A stretch of 64,000 nucleotides of DNA from Sphingopyxis sp. (GCF_016704835.1 NZ_JADIZJ010000001.1:1039001-1103000), one strand, 5' to 3'. Shown: positions 49,874 through 59,622, counted from the first letter of the stretch. Notes: generated by a model from the sequence alone, not told the origin. Numbers and translations are program-made.

Positions 49874-52800
49874 GCCGGCACTTCCGCGGGCCCTTCACCC
49901 TTGTTCTTGGCGAAGCGGCTGCGCAGCGCGGCCACCCCGTCACGCACGCCGCGGCGCACCAGGACGAAGAACAGCGGGATGAAGAAGATTGCGAGGAAAG
50001 CGGCGGTCAGCATGCCGCCGATCACCGAGGTGCCGATCGCGACGCGGCTGTTCGCGCCCGCGCCCGTCGCAATCGCCAGCGGCAACACGCCAAAGATGAA
50101 GGCGAAACTGGTCATCAGGATCGGACGCAGACGGATACGCGCCGCCGCGATCGCCGCCTCGATGACGCGCTTGCCTTTGCGCTCTTCCTGCTCGGCGAAC
50201 TCGATCATCAGGATCGCGTTCTTCGACGCAAGGCCCATAGTCGTGAGCAGGCCGATCTGGAGATAGACGTCGTTTTCCAGCCCGCGCAGCGACACCGCCA
50301 CCACCGCGCCGATCAGCCCGAGCGGGATGATCAGGATCACCGCGAGCGGGATCGTCCAACTTTCGTAAAGCGCCGCAAGGCATAGGAAGACGACGAGCAG
50401 CGAGATGGCATAGAGCAGGGGCGCCTGCCCGGACGACAGCCGTTCCTGGAACGACGAGCCTGACCAGGCGACGCTGGTCCCCGGAATCTGTCCGGCGAGC
50501 GCCTCGATCTCGTCCATCGCTTCGCCCGAGCTGGTGCCGGGAGCAGGCTGACCCGAGATTTCGAATGCCGACACCCCCTGAAAGCGCGAAGTGCTGCTGG
50601 GCGTCGTCGCCCAGCCAGTGCGGGCAAAGGCCGAGAAGGGCGACATTTCGCCGTCGGCCGAGCGCACATACCATTGGCTGAGGTCTTCGGGCTTGGCGCG
50701 ATAGGGGGCGTCGCCCTGAACATAGACGCGCTTGACGCGGCCTTCGTCGATGAAATCGTTGACGTAGCGGCCACCCCACGCGGTCGCGAGGGTGGCGTTT
50801 ACATCATTATTGTTGATGCCATAGGCGGTCAGTCGCTGCGTATCGACGTCGATCTTGAGCGTCGCGACATCGGGCAAGTCGCTGAGGCGCACCGCGGTAA
50901 GCTTGGGATTGGTATTGGCCATAGCGAGCAGCCGGTCGCGCGCTGCGACAAAATCCTCGCGGCTCATCCCGCCGCGATTTTGCAACTGCATGGTAAACCC
51001 CGAACTGTCGCCGAGGCCGCGCACCGCGCCCGGGACCAGCGCGAACACCTGGGCATCGCGCAGCCCGCCAAGCGCCTTGCGCGCGCGTTCGGCGATTGCG
51101 TCGGCGGTATTCTCCTTGCCGTCACGATCGTCCCAATGCGTCAGGTTGACGAAGCCTTGGCCGGTGTTCTGGCCGACCGCGCCGCCGCCCCCGCCGCCAG
51201 CGACGAGGAACAACGTCCCGACGTTGGCCTTTTCCTGGGTCAGCATATATTTTTCGACCGCATCGCGCACTTCGAGCGTACGGGCCTGCGTCGCACCGGC
51301 GGGCAGGCGGAACTGGACCTGGACGCGCCCCTGATCCTCGCCGGGCAGGAAGCCGCTGGGCAGGCGCAGAAACAGGATGGCGAGCACAATTAGAATGATC
51401 GCGTAAATCCCAAGGAACAGCCATTTGCGATCGACGACCCTGGTGACGCTGCCGACATAGCGTTCGACCGTGTGGTCGAAGCGGGTGTTGAAGCCGGTCT
51501 TCGCGCGTTCGAGCAGCGCGCGGGCGCGCGGAAAACGACCGCCGGACGAGCTGTCGCCATGCGACTTCTGCTTGAGCAGGGTGGAGGTCAGCGCGGGACT
51601 GAGGATCAGCGCGACGAGCACCGACAGCATCATTGCGGAAATAATCGTGACCGAGAACTGACGATAGATCACGCCGGTTGAACCGCCGAAAAACGCCATC
51701 GGCAGGAACACCGCCGAGAGCACCATTGCGATCGCGATCAGCGCAACCTGCAATTCCTTCATCGACTGGATCGTCGCCTCGCGCGCCGTCATCGCAGGAT
51801 TTTCTTCCATCAACCGCTCGACATTCTCGACCACGACGATCGCATCGTCGACGAGCAGGCCGATCGCCAGCGTCAGCCCGAACAGCGTCAGCGTGTTGAT
51901 GCTGAATCCGGCGATGTAAAAAATGGCAAAGGTGCCGAGCAGCACCACCGGTACCGCGATCGCCGGGATCAGCACCGCGCGCCAGCTTTGCAGGAACACG
52001 AACATGACGATGATGACGAGGATGATCGCCTCGATCAGCGACTTCTGCACTTCGCTGACCGACAATTTGATGAAGGCGGTCGAATCATTGGCGTAGCTAT
52101 AGGCGAGCCCGTCGGGGAAGTCCGCGGACAGTTCCTCCATGCGTGCCTTGACGCGGTCGGCGGTTTCGAGCGCGTCGGATCCTGGCGACAGCGAGATCGA
52201 CATGCCCGCGCCGGGGTGGCCGTTGATGCGGCTGACGACACCGTAATTTTCGGCGCCGATCTCGACCCGTGCGATGTCCTTGATCCGCACGCTCGATCCG
52301 TCGGGCTGGGTTTTAAGGATGATGTTTTCGAACTGTTCGACCGTTTGCAGGCGCGACTGGGCGGTAACGGTGGCGTTGAGCATCTGCCCCTCGGGTGACG
52401 GCAGACCGCCGACTTCGCCCGCAGCGACCTCGCTGTTCTGCGCGGTGATCGCCGCAATCACGTCGCTCGGCATCAGCGCTACCGCAGCGAGCCGCTGCGG
52501 ATTGAGCCAGATACGCATTGCGTGCGGGGCGCCAAAGACATTGACGTCGCCGACCCCTTCGACCCGCGACAGCGGATCCTGAATATTGGATGTCATATAA
52601 TCGGACACGTCGGCGTTGGCGCGCGTGTCGGTCTCGTCATAGACGCCGACGAGCAGCAGCGAGTCCGAATTGGACTTGGTGACGCGCACCCCCTGTTGCT
52701 GAACCTGTTGCGGCAGGCGCGAGATCGCCGACTGAATCTTGTTCTGAACCTGCACCTGCGCAATGTCGGGATCGGTGCCCTTGGCAAAGATGGCGGTGAT

Positions 52801-53067
52801 GCTCGCCTGGCCGCGCGAGCTCGATTGCGAGCTGAAATAGAGCAGTCCGTCAATCCCGGTCAGTTGCTGTTCGAGCACCTGGGTGACGCTGTTCTCGATC
52901 GCTTCGGCCGAGGCGCCGGGATAGCTGGCGCGAATATTGACCTGCGCCGGGGCGATGTCGGGATATTGCTCGATCGGCAGCGCGAACAGCGCGCCGACTC
53001 CGCCGAGCATCACGATGATCGCCAGCACCCAGGCAAAGATGGGGCGGTTGATGAACAGACGGGACAT
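49870..53067 (-). CDS. RND multidrug efflux pump (AcrB/HAE1 family)
   Basis: The 1065-residue inner-membrane pump starts MSRLFINRPIFAWVLAIIVM and carries the proton-relay motif GLLVDDAIVVVENVERLMEE and GEDQGRVQVQFRLPAGATQ. Size, the two large periplasmic loops and twelve expected helices are those of AcrB/MexB, which expel drugs and other hydrophobic compounds. It lies between its adaptor and its channel gene. Confidence 0.96.
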   Translation of the reverse strand: MSRLFINRPIFAWVLAIIVMLGGVGALFALPIEQYPDIAPAQVNIRASYPGASAEAIENSVTQVLEQQLTGIDGLLYFSSQSSSRGQASITAIFAKGTDPDIAQVQVQNKIQSAISRLPQQVQQQGVRVTKSNSDSLLLVGVYDETDTRANADVSDYMTSNIQDPLSRVEGVGDVNVFGAPHAMRIWLNPQRLAAVALMPSDVIAAITAQNSEVAAGEVGGLPSPEGQMLNATVTAQSRLQTVEQFENIILKTQPDGSSVRIKDIARVEIGAENYGVVSRINGHPGAGMSISLSPGSDALETADRVKARMEELSADFPDGLAYSYANDSTAFIKLSVSEVQKSLIEAIILVIIVMFVFLQSWRAVLIPAIAVPVVLLGTFAIFYIAGFSINTLTLFGLTLAIGLLVDDAIVVVENVERLMEENPAMTAREATIQSMKELQVALIAIAMVLSAVFLPMAFFGGSTGVIYRQFSVTIISAMMLSVLVALILSPALTSTLLKQKSHGDSSSGGRFPRARALLERAKTGFNTRFDHTVERYVGSVTRVVDRKWLFLGIYAIILIVLAILFLRLPSGFLPGEDQGRVQVQFRLPAGATQARTLEVRDAVEKYMLTQEKANVGTLFLVAGGGGGGAVGQNTGQGFVNLTHWDDRDGKENTADAIAERARKALGGLRDAQVFALVPGAVRGLGDSSGFTMQLQNRGGMSREDFVAARDRLLAMANTNPKLTAVRLSDLPDVATLKIDVDTQRLTAYGINNNDVNATLATAWGGRYVNDFIDEGRVKRVYVQGDAPYRAKPEDLSQWYVRSADGEMSPFSAFARTGWATTPSSTSRFQGVSAFEISGQPAPGTSSGEAMDEIEALAGQIPGTSVAWSGSSFQERLSSGQAPLLYAISLLVVFLCLAALYESWTIPLAVILIIPLGLIGAVVAVSLRGLENDVYLQIGLLTTMGLASKNAILMIEFAEQEERKGKRVIEAAIAAARIRLRPILMTSFAFIFGVLPLAIATGAGANSRVAIGTSVIGGMLTAAFLAIFFIPLFFVLVRRGVRDGVAALRSRFAKNKGEGPAEVPA

Positions 53068-53073
53068 GAGGGG

Positions 53074-54255
53074 CTATTGACTCTTTTCTGCTGTCTTGGC
53101 CGCGGGCGCCCCCACCCGCTGCACGCTGTTGGCAGGAACCGCCGTAATCGGCGCCCCCTGTTTGAGATTGCCGACCCCCTGCGTGATGACACGCTCGCCC
53201 GCTTTCAGCCCGTCGGTGACGACCCAATTGGCGCCGACCGTGCGATCGGCGGTCACCTTGCGGCGGATCGCCTTGTTGTCGGTTCCCGCGAGATAGACGA
53301 ACGCCGATCCGTCGAAATCGCGCTGGAGTGCAGCTTGCGGCACCAGGATCGCGCGGGGATTGATCGCCTGATCGAATAGCGCCGTCACGAACATGCCGGG
53401 CAGCAGCACCCCCTTTGGATTGGGAAAGCGGGCGCGCAGCGTGACCGTGCCCGTCGCTTCGCTGACCGTAATATCCGAAAACTGAACCGTGCCGGCAAAG
53501 CCATACGCGCTGCCGTCTTCGAGCCGCAGCCGCACCGATGTGCTGCCCGCGGCGACACCGCCGCTTTCGAGCGCCTGACGCAGCGTGGTGAGTTCGGCGC
53601 TCGATTGCTGCATGTCGACATAGATCGGGTCGGTCTGCTGGATCACCGCCAGCGGGGTCGCCTGGCTGGCGCTGACGAGCGCGCCGGGGGTTGCGAGGCT
53701 GCGGCCGATCCGTCCGCTGATCGGCGCGGTAATTGTCGCGTAGCGCAACGTGATACGCGCCGTTTCCAGCGCAGCATTGTTCTGCGCGACCGCGGCACGC
53801 GCGACGCGCGCTTCGGCAAGCGCGTCGGTATAATCCTGCTCGGCGATCGCCTGCATCTTGGCAAGCGGGGCAAAGCGGCGGACGCGCTCTTCGGCCGCCT
53901 GCGCGCTGGCGCGCGCGCTGGCGAGGTTGGCGGCCGCCTGGTCGACCGCGGCCTGATAGAGGCTGGCATCGATCTGATAGAGCGGCTGGCCGGCGCGCAC
54001 GAAACCGCCCTCGGTGAACAGGCGGCGGCGGATCAGGCCATTGACCTGCGGCCGGACTTCGCTGGTCTCGAACGCAACGGTGCGCCCGCCGAGCGAGGTG
54101 GTGACCGGTACGGCCTCGACCTTTGCGACGACAAAGCCGACCTGCGGGGCGCCGCGCCCGGTCTTGCTTTCGTCCGCCTGATCCGAGCAGGCGCCGAGCG
54201 ACAGGGTCGCGGCCCATAGGGCTCCGGCCAGCAACAGTGACCTTTTCTCCGGCAT
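53074..54255 (-). CDS. RND efflux periplasmic adaptor (membrane fusion protein)
   Basis: The 393-residue lipoprotein has a lipobox (ATLSLGACSDQ, Cys about residue 23), a lipoyl half (ETSEVRPQVNGLIRRRLFTE), a helical hairpin and barrel domains (TITAPISGRIGRSLATPGAL). It is the first gene of adaptor-pump-channel, 6 bp before the pump. No TetR-type repressor lies beside the operon. Confidence 0.95.
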   Translation of the reverse strand: MPEKRSLLLAGALWAATLSLGACSDQADESKTGRGAPQVGFVVAKVEAVPVTTSLGGRTVAFETSEVRPQVNGLIRRRLFTEGGFVRAGQPLYQIDASLYQAAVDQAAANLASARASAQAAEERVRRFAPLAKMQAIAEQDYTDALAEARVARAAVAQNNAALETARITLRYATITAPISGRIGRSLATPGALVSASQATPLAVIQQTDPIYVDMQQSSAELTTLRQALESGGVAAGSTSVRLRLEDGSAYGFAGTVQFSDITVSEATGTVTLRARFPNPKGVLLPGMFVTALFDQAINPRAILVPQAALQRDFDGSAFVYLAGTDNKAIRRKVTADRTVGANWVVTDGLKAGERVITQGVGNLKQGAPITAVPANSVQRVGAPAAKTAEKSQ

Positions 54256-54309
54256 AGGGTTGTTCTCGTATTGGCGCGCCGCAGGGCGGAAGGGGGGAGG
54301 AATCGGGCC

Positions 54310-54338
54310 TATTCAACCGATTGACTTGTCGCTGGCAA
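54310..54338 (-). promoter_or_regulatory. Candidate sigma-70 promoter of the efflux operon
   Basis: On the minus strand TTGCCA-N17-TGAATA lies 55 bp before the adaptor gene and after the end of the lacI-type gene. The boxes are fair matches with ideal spacing. Confidence 0.4.
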
Positions 54339-54401
54339 GCGCAATGCGGGATTTGCGACAAATTACGACAATTTTCTGAACCCGGCGGGCACCCACATTT
54401 C

Positions 54402-55454
54402 TTATCGTTTTGGAGCGGCGACCGACTGTCGTTGGATGAAAGTCGACCCCAGCACCGCCGCTTCACTCTCATCGACCTTGCTGGCGAGCGGAAGGAAGTC
54501 TGGTACGAGCGTTCTGGCGGCGCGCACCCCCATTTCGCGGATGGGCCAGCGCACGGTGCTGAGCGCCGGCCAGATGTGCGTCGCGGTCGGGCTGTCGTCA
54601 AAACCGATGATCGACAGCGCGCCGGGCACGTCTATGCGCTTGTCGTGCGCGACGCTCATTACCCCCGCGGCCATTTCATCGTTCGAACAGAAGATCGCGG
54701 TCGGTGGCTCGGCCAGCGACAGCAAGGCTTCGCCGGCCTCGATCCCGGCGGTGTAGCGGTAGTTGCCCGGCGCGTTATAGGCGCTCGGCAGTTCGAGTCC
54801 CGCTTCGGCCAAAGCTTCCAAAAATCCTTTCTCGCGCTCGGCGGCCGAGCGGAAACCCCGCGGGCCGCGCACAAAACCGATGCGGCGATGCCCGAGCGCG
54901 ATCAGGGCGCGCACCGCCTCGCCAACAACCTCGCGGTCGTTCGATGACACGCAATGCTTGGCATCATCGAGCGGTGCCGATCCAACGCGCACATAGCGTA
55001 CACCCAGATCTTCGCAGAGTGCTGCGAGATCGTCGTTTTCCGAGATCGGCGGCAACAGCAGCGCGCCGATCGGCCGCTGTTTTTCAAGGAAGGTGCGGAC
55101 ATCGTCGAGCATATGGTCCGATCCGCGATCGACCGGGCGGACGAGCAGCGCGAGATCGCTGTCCTTGATCGCATCGAGCACGCCTTGCTGAAAATTGAGA
55201 ACCGTCTGGGCATTGGGGTTGTCGTGGAGCAGCGCGATCAGGAAGTTGCGCCGGAACGCCAGCGCGCGCGCCTGTGGGTTGGGAACAAAGCCCAACGTCA
55301 CGATCGCCTGTTCAACGGCCTTGCGGGTTTTTTCGGTCAGGAATTCGGAGCGGTTGATCACCCGGCTGACGGTCTTTTTCGATACCCCGGCGAGCGCGGC
55401 TACGTCGTTAATCGTCGGCTGCTTACCCCCCGACCCCTTGGTCTGTGCCGCCAT
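54402..55454 (-). CDS. LacI-family regulator of the pectin locus
   Basis: The 350-residue repressor has an N-terminal helix-turn-helix (TINDVAALAGVSKKTVSRVI, then LTEKTRKAVEQAIVTLGFVP) and a periplasmic-binding-type sugar domain (RRIGFVRGPRGFRSAAEREK, TAIFCSNDEMAAGVMSV, LSIIGFDDSPTATHIWPALS). The start at MAAQTKGSGG has GGAGG 11 nt upstream; earlier in-frame codons look non-native. It is divergent from the isomerase operon and probably binds the TGACACCGGTTAC sites, with a pectin-derived sugar acid as inducer. Confidence 0.92.
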   Translation of the reverse strand: MAAQTKGSGGKQPTINDVAALAGVSKKTVSRVINRSEFLTEKTRKAVEQAIVTLGFVPNPQARALAFRRNFLIALLHDNPNAQTVLNFQQGVLDAIKDSDLALLVRPVDRGSDHMLDDVRTFLEKQRPIGALLLPPISENDDLAALCEDLGVRYVRVGSAPLDDAKHCVSSNDREVVGEAVRALIALGHRRIGFVRGPRGFRSAAEREKGFLEALAEAGLELPSAYNAPGNYRYTAGIEAGEALLSLAEPPTAIFCSNDEMAAGVMSVAHDKRIDVPGALSIIGFDDSPTATHIWPALSTVRWPIREMGVRAARTLVPDFLPLASKVDESEAAVLGSTFIQRQSVAAPKR

Positions 55455-55561
55455 ATGCGCTTTATCCTCCGCGGGTTCGGGCTGCTGTCCCGCCGTTCGT
55501 CCCGTGTGATGGGCGCTCAGCGTGGCGAAATCAACCGCGACAACCGCCATCTGCCGAAATT

Positions 55562-55575
55562 TGATACCGGTGTCT
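55562..55575. promoter_or_regulatory. LacI-type operator, variant copy
   Basis: TGATACCGGTGTCT is an imperfect palindrome centred on ACCGGT, one of four related sites in the pectin locus. It lies nearest the lacI-type gene, so it may serve autoregulation. Confidence 0.5.
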
Positions 55576-55607
55576 AGGCCAACCGTCCATCCGGTGAGCG
55601 CTGATAT

Positions 55608-55622
55608 TGACACCGGTTACCA
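55608..55622. promoter_or_regulatory. LacI-type operator of the isomerase operon
   Basis: TGACACCGGTTACCA overlaps a perfect TTGACA -35 box (55607-55612) before the isomerase gene. The same 13-mer occurs at 62522 and, inverted, at 62667. Confidence 0.7.
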
Positions 55623-55663
55623 AAATGGCTAGCTTGTGGCATAACGAGCAAAGGAAACGGATC

Positions 55664-56317
55664 ATGAAGATCGCGCTGATTACCGAGAACAGCCAGGCGG
55701 CCAAGAACAGCATCATCCACGAAGCGCTGACCACGGTCGCCGCGCCGCTGGGCCATGAAGTGTTCAATTACGGCATGTATTCGGCCGACGACAAGGCGTC
55801 GTTGACTTACATCATGAACGGCCTGCTGGCAGGCATCCTTCTCAACGCGAAGGCCGCGGATTTTGTGGTGACCGGCTGCGGCACGGGCATGGGCTCGATG
55901 CTGGCCTGCAATGCGATGCCCGGCGTTTTCTGTGGTCTGGTGATCGATCCGACCGATGCGTTCCTGTTCGGCCAGATCAATGATGGGAACGCCATCTCGA
56001 TGCCCTATGCCAAGGGCTTCGGCTGGGCTGCCGAGCTCAATCTGCAGGATGTCTATCGCAAGCTGTTCGATGGCGAACGTGGTCTGGGTTACCCCAAGGA
56101 GCGCGCCGAAATCATGCGAACGAACCGCGGCATATTGAAGGACCTCAAGGCCGCGTCGTGCCATGACATGCTGACCGTGCTCAAGAATGTTGATCAGGAT
56201 CTGTTGCGCGCGGCGATCGCGGGCGAGAAATTCGCCGACTATTTCTATGCCAATTCGCAGGATGACGCGATCAGCGACTATCTGAAGAGCCTGTCGGCGG
56301 AGCGGGCGCTCGCCTGA
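55664..56317 (+). CDS. RpiB/LacA/LacB-family isomerase, probable 4-deoxy-5-ketouronate isomerase
   Basis: The 217-residue protein has the RpiB fold: DFVVTGCGTGMGSMLACN holds the active-site Cys and GLVIDPTDAFLFGQINDGNA follows. Length exceeds the usual 150-residue RpiB because of a C-terminal helical extension. Its operon partners are KduD- and KdgK-like enzymes and no KduI is present, so it probably isomerises 4-deoxy-L-threo-5-hexosulose uronate to 3-deoxy-D-glycero-2,5-hexodiulosonate; RpiB-family DhuI is known to do this in streptococci. Start 55664 follows AAAGGAAACGG. Confidence 0.85.
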   Translation: MKIALITENSQAAKNSIIHEALTTVAAPLGHEVFNYGMYSADDKASLTYIMNGLLAGILLNAKAADFVVTGCGTGMGSMLACNAMPGVFCGLVIDPTDAFLFGQINDGNAISMPYAKGFGWAAELNLQDVYRKLFDGERGLGYPKERAEIMRTNRGILKDLKAASCHDMLTVLKNVDQDLLRAAIAGEKFADYFYANSQDDAISDYLKSLSAERALA

Positions 56318-56318
56318 G

Positions 56319-57074
56319 ATGGCGGGGCTGTTTGATCTTTCGGGCAAGGTTGCGCTGGTCACGGGCGCCAACACCGGCATCGGGCAGGGTATTGCGCTCG
56401 CGCTGGCCGAAGCGGGCGCCGACATTGCAGCCGCGGGGCGTTCGGCGGCGGATGCGACCGTCGGCAAGGTGCGTGTGCTGGGCCGCAAGAGTGAGAATTT
56501 TGCTGCCGACCTGTCGAGCGTCGGCGCGGTGCAGCCGCTCGTCGATTCGGTGCTCGGCGAATTCGGGCGCATCGACATCCTCGTCAACAATGCCGGGATC
56601 ATCCGCCGCGCCGACGCGGTCGATTTCACCGAAGAGGATTGGGACGCGGTGATGGACACCAATCTCAAGACCCTGTTCTTTCTGTGTCAGAGTGTCGGGC
56701 GGCACATGATCGCGCGCGGCTCGGGCAAGATCATCAACATCGCCTCGATGCTGACCTTTCAGGGGGGCATCCGCGTGCCGAGCTACACCGCATCGAAATC
56801 CGGCGTCGGCGGACTGACCAAGCTGCTCGCCAACGAATGGGCGGCGAAAGGGATTCAGGTCAACGCGATTGCCCCGGGTTATATCGAGACGAACAATACC
56901 GCGGCGCTGCAAGGCGACGAGATGCGCAACCGCCAGATTATGGAGCGCATTCCGGCGGGACGCTGGGGCGATCCCAGTGACCTCGGCGGTGCTGCGGTGT
57001 TCCTGGCGTCGAGCGCGTCGAATTATGTCCAGGGCCATATCCTCGCCGTCGACGGCGGCTGGCTGGCGCGGTAA
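56319..57074 (+). CDS. kduD: SDR dehydrogenase, KduD-like (2-deoxy-D-gluconate 3-dehydrogenase family)
   Basis: The 251-residue short-chain dehydrogenase has the NAD motif TGANTGIGQG, LVNNAGIIRRADAVDF, and catalytic Ser and YTASK (IASMLTF..SYTASKSGVG). KduD reduces 3-deoxy-D-glycero-2,5-hexodiulosonate to 2-keto-3-deoxygluconate. The start lies 1 bp after the isomerase stop, and KDG kinase follows, which fits this step. Confidence 0.9.
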   Translation: MAGLFDLSGKVALVTGANTGIGQGIALALAEAGADIAAAGRSAADATVGKVRVLGRKSENFAADLSSVGAVQPLVDSVLGEFGRIDILVNNAGIIRRADAVDFTEEDWDAVMDTNLKTLFFLCQSVGRHMIARGSGKIINIASMLTFQGGIRVPSYTASKSGVGGLTKLLANEWAAKGIQVNAIAPGYIETNNTAALQGDEMRNRQIMERIPAGRWGDPSDLGGAAVFLASSASNYVQGHILAVDGGWLAR

Positions 57075-57094
57075 TGACATCGCCAAATGGCCGT

Positions 57095-57176
57095 TCGCGC
57101 TGAGCTTGTTGAAGCACCGCCCTTCCTTTGACGCTGAAGAAAAGAACAGCCCTTCGACAGGCGCAGGGCGAAAGGA
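57095..57176. repeat. Degenerate sphingomonad intergenic repeat
   Basis: CCGTTCGCGCTGAGCTTGTT with GAAGC and the partly inverse CCTTCGACAGGCGCAGGGCG resemble the CTTCGACAAGCTCAG repeats common between sphingomonad genes. It separates kduD from the kinase. Confidence 0.55.
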
Positions 57177-57182
57177 GTAGGG

Positions 57183-58196
57183 ATGGCGCAAGGCAAGCTA
57201 GTCTTTTTCGGCGAACTGCTGATCCGCCTGACCGCGCCGGGCAACGAACTGCTGATGCAGTCCCCATCGCTGGCGCTCCACGTCGGGGGCGCTGAGGCAA
57301 ATGTAGCGATCGGGCTCGCGCATCTCGGCCATGATTGCGCGATTGTCAGCACAGTTCCTTCAAATGCTCTGGGTCGCGGAGCAGTGGCGGGGGTGCGCGG
57401 CGCAGGCGTCGATTGCACCGCCGTCACGAACGGCCCGGGGCGCATGGGCTTATATTTTCTCAGCGTTGGCGCGGGCCTGCGGTCGTCCGAGATCGTCTAT
57501 GACCGTGCGGGGTCAAGCTTTGCAGCGACCGGCGCGGCGGATTATGACTGGGACGACCTGCTGGCCGGTGCGCGCCTGCTCCACCTGTCGGGGATCACTC
57601 CCGCGCTCGGCCCACGCTCGGCTGACGCGGCGCTGGCCGCTGCGCGGACGGCGAAGCGGCTCGGAGTTCCGGTCAGTTTCGACGGCAATTACCGCGCGAT
57701 GCTTTGGGAGGCATGGGATAGCGATCCGCGCGCGATCCTGTCCGAACTGATCGGCCTGACCGACATCCTGTTTGGCAACCACCGCGACCTGTCGCTGGTG
57801 CTGGGCCAGGAATTCAGCGGCGATGGCGAAGATCGCCGCCGCGAGGCGGCCGAGGCGGGCTTTGCCGCCTTCCCGCGCCTCCAACTGATCGCCTCGACCG
57901 CGCGCCACACCGTCACCGCTGACCACCACCGCATCGCGGCGCGCGTCGATCTGCGGGGCGGCGGCCATCAGACCGACCAGATCGACGTCACCGGAATCGT
58001 CGACCGCATCGGCGCGGGCGATGCCTTCGCCGCCGGGGTTCTCCACGCGCAGTTGGCGGGCGGCGATGCGCGAGCGATGGCCGAAAGCGGTCTGGCGCTC
58101 ACCGCGCTCAAACACTCGCTGCCGGGCGATGCGAGCCGTTTTGGGCAGGCCGACATCGACGCCTTTCACGGCGGCGGGCTCGATGTCCGTCGCTGA
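57183..58196 (+). CDS. kdgK: 2-keto-3-deoxygluconate kinase (PfkB family)
   Basis: The 337-residue kinase has KLVFFGELLIRLTAPGNELL and HVGGAEANVAIGLAHLG at the start and the C-terminal DRIGAGDAFAAG with the catalytic Asp. PfkB family plus context point to KDG kinase, the last step before KDPG aldolase, which is not in the window. AAAGGAG precedes the ATG. It overlaps the next gene by 14 bp. Confidence 0.85.
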   Translation: MAQGKLVFFGELLIRLTAPGNELLMQSPSLALHVGGAEANVAIGLAHLGHDCAIVSTVPSNALGRGAVAGVRGAGVDCTAVTNGPGRMGLYFLSVGAGLRSSEIVYDRAGSSFAATGAADYDWDDLLAGARLLHLSGITPALGPRSADAALAAARTAKRLGVPVSFDGNYRAMLWEAWDSDPRAILSELIGLTDILFGNHRDLSLVLGQEFSGDGEDRRREAAEAGFAAFPRLQLIASTARHTVTADHHRIAARVDLRGGGHQTDQIDVTGIVDRIGAGDAFAAGVLHAQLAGGDARAMAESGLALTALKHSLPGDASRFGQADIDAFHGGGLDVRR

Positions 58197-59622
58197 ACTG
58201 ACCCGGCGCGGGGTCTTGGCGGCGGGGGGGCTGTTTGCGCTGGCGTCGCCTTTGTTTGCGCGAACCGGGCGCTATGTTCGCGCGTTCAAGGGCATTCGCT
58301 ACGCCTCGGCCAAGCGATTTGCGGCGCCCGTCGCACTGCTCGATAATCGCACCGCGCAAGGCGGCTTCGGCCCCGCCTGTCCGCAGGCGGGCGACCGTTA
58401 CCAGCCGCAAAGCGAGGACTGCCTGTTCCTCAATGTCTGGACGCCCAACACGACCGATAAGCACAGCCGCCCGGTCATGGTCTATTTCCACGGCGGCGCT
58501 TACTCGACCGGTTCGGTTACCGACCCGATCAACGATGGCGCCACCCTCGCGGCGCGCGGTGATGTCGTAGTGGTAACGGTCAATCACCGGCTGAACGCGC
58601 TCGGCTATCTCTATCTCGCGCGGCTCGATACACGCGCACCCGACAGCGGTAATGCCGGCCAACTCGATCTCGTTGCCGCGCTCCAATGGATCCAGCGCAA
58701 TATCGCAGCGTTCGGCGGCGATCCCGCTAATGTCACCGTGTTCGGCCAGTCGGGCGGCGGCGCCAAGATCGCGACCTTGATGGCGATGCCCGCGGCCAAA
58801 GGACTGTTCCACAAGGCGATCACAATGAGCGGGCAGCAGGTTACCGTTTCGGGCCCGCTCAACGCGACCAAGCGCGCTGAGGCGTTTCTCGCGAAGCTGG
58901 GCGATGGTATCGATCCCGCGACGGCGCCGGTGGAGCAGCTCGTCGCGGCGCTCGCGGCAACCGATCCGATCCTTGGTGGCAGTGTCTATATGGGGCCGGT
59001 GCTCGACATGAACCATCTGGCGCGCCACCCCTTCTGGCCTGACGCCGCGCCGCAATCAAAAGACATCCCGATGATGCTCGGCAACACCGTGATGGAGACG
59101 CGCGCCTTCTACGCCCCCGATGGTAAGCAGCTCGCAGGGCTTGACTACGATAATCTTGCCGAGCGGATCACGCCCGAAATGCGGATCGACGCGCATCCCG
59201 AATGGGTCGTGGATCAGTTCCGGGCGCGCTATCCCGAGGCAGGACCGCTCGACCTGTTCCACCGCATCGTGACCGCAGCGCGCAGTTGGCGTGGGCAGGT
59301 CGAGGAAGCCGAGGCGCGCGCGCGAGCGGCCATCCCTGCCTTCGTGTACCAGCTCGATTTCGAGGCTGCGAAGCACACCGACGATATCGGACTGAGCTTT
59401 GGTACGACCCCGCATCCGACGCCGGCGCAGCAGGCAATGAGCGACCAGATGATGGACGCGTTCGTCCGCTTCGCGCGGACCGGCGATCCGGGATGGCCTG
59501 CCTATGATCTGACGCGGCGCCAAACGATGGTTTTCGATACCGACAGCCGGGTCGTGAACGATCCGCGCCAATGGGAGCGCGAGCTGTTCGCGCCGGTGCC
59601 CTATCTCCAGCCCGGAACATAA
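58183..59622 (+). CDS. Tat-exported type-B carboxylesterase
   Basis: The 479-residue protein begins with a Tat signal (ELTRRGVLAAGGLFALASPL). The type-B carboxylesterase core follows: EDCLFLNVWTP, oxyanion-hole GGAYSTGS, nucleophile elbow TVFGQSGGGAKI. It is translationally linked to kdgK, so it most likely removes ester groups (acetyl or methyl) from pectin fragments in the periplasm. Start 58183 is the first ATG that gives an intact twin-arginine signal. Confidence 0.88.
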   Translation: MSVAELTRRGVLAAGGLFALASPLFARTGRYVRAFKGIRYASAKRFAAPVALLDNRTAQGGFGPACPQAGDRYQPQSEDCLFLNVWTPNTTDKHSRPVMVYFHGGAYSTGSVTDPINDGATLAARGDVVVVTVNHRLNALGYLYLARLDTRAPDSGNAGQLDLVAALQWIQRNIAAFGGDPANVTVFGQSGGGAKIATLMAMPAAKGLFHKAITMSGQQVTVSGPLNATKRAEAFLAKLGDGIDPATAPVEQLVAALAATDPILGGSVYMGPVLDMNHLARHPFWPDAAPQSKDIPMMLGNTVMETRAFYAPDGKQLAGLDYDNLAERITPEMRIDAHPEWVVDQFRARYPEAGPLDLFHRIVTAARSWRGQVEEAEARARAAIPAFVYQLDFEAAKHTDDIGLSFGTTPHPTPAQQAMSDQMMDAFVRFARTGDPGWPAYDLTRRQTMVFDTDSRVVNDPRQWERELFAPVPYLQPGT

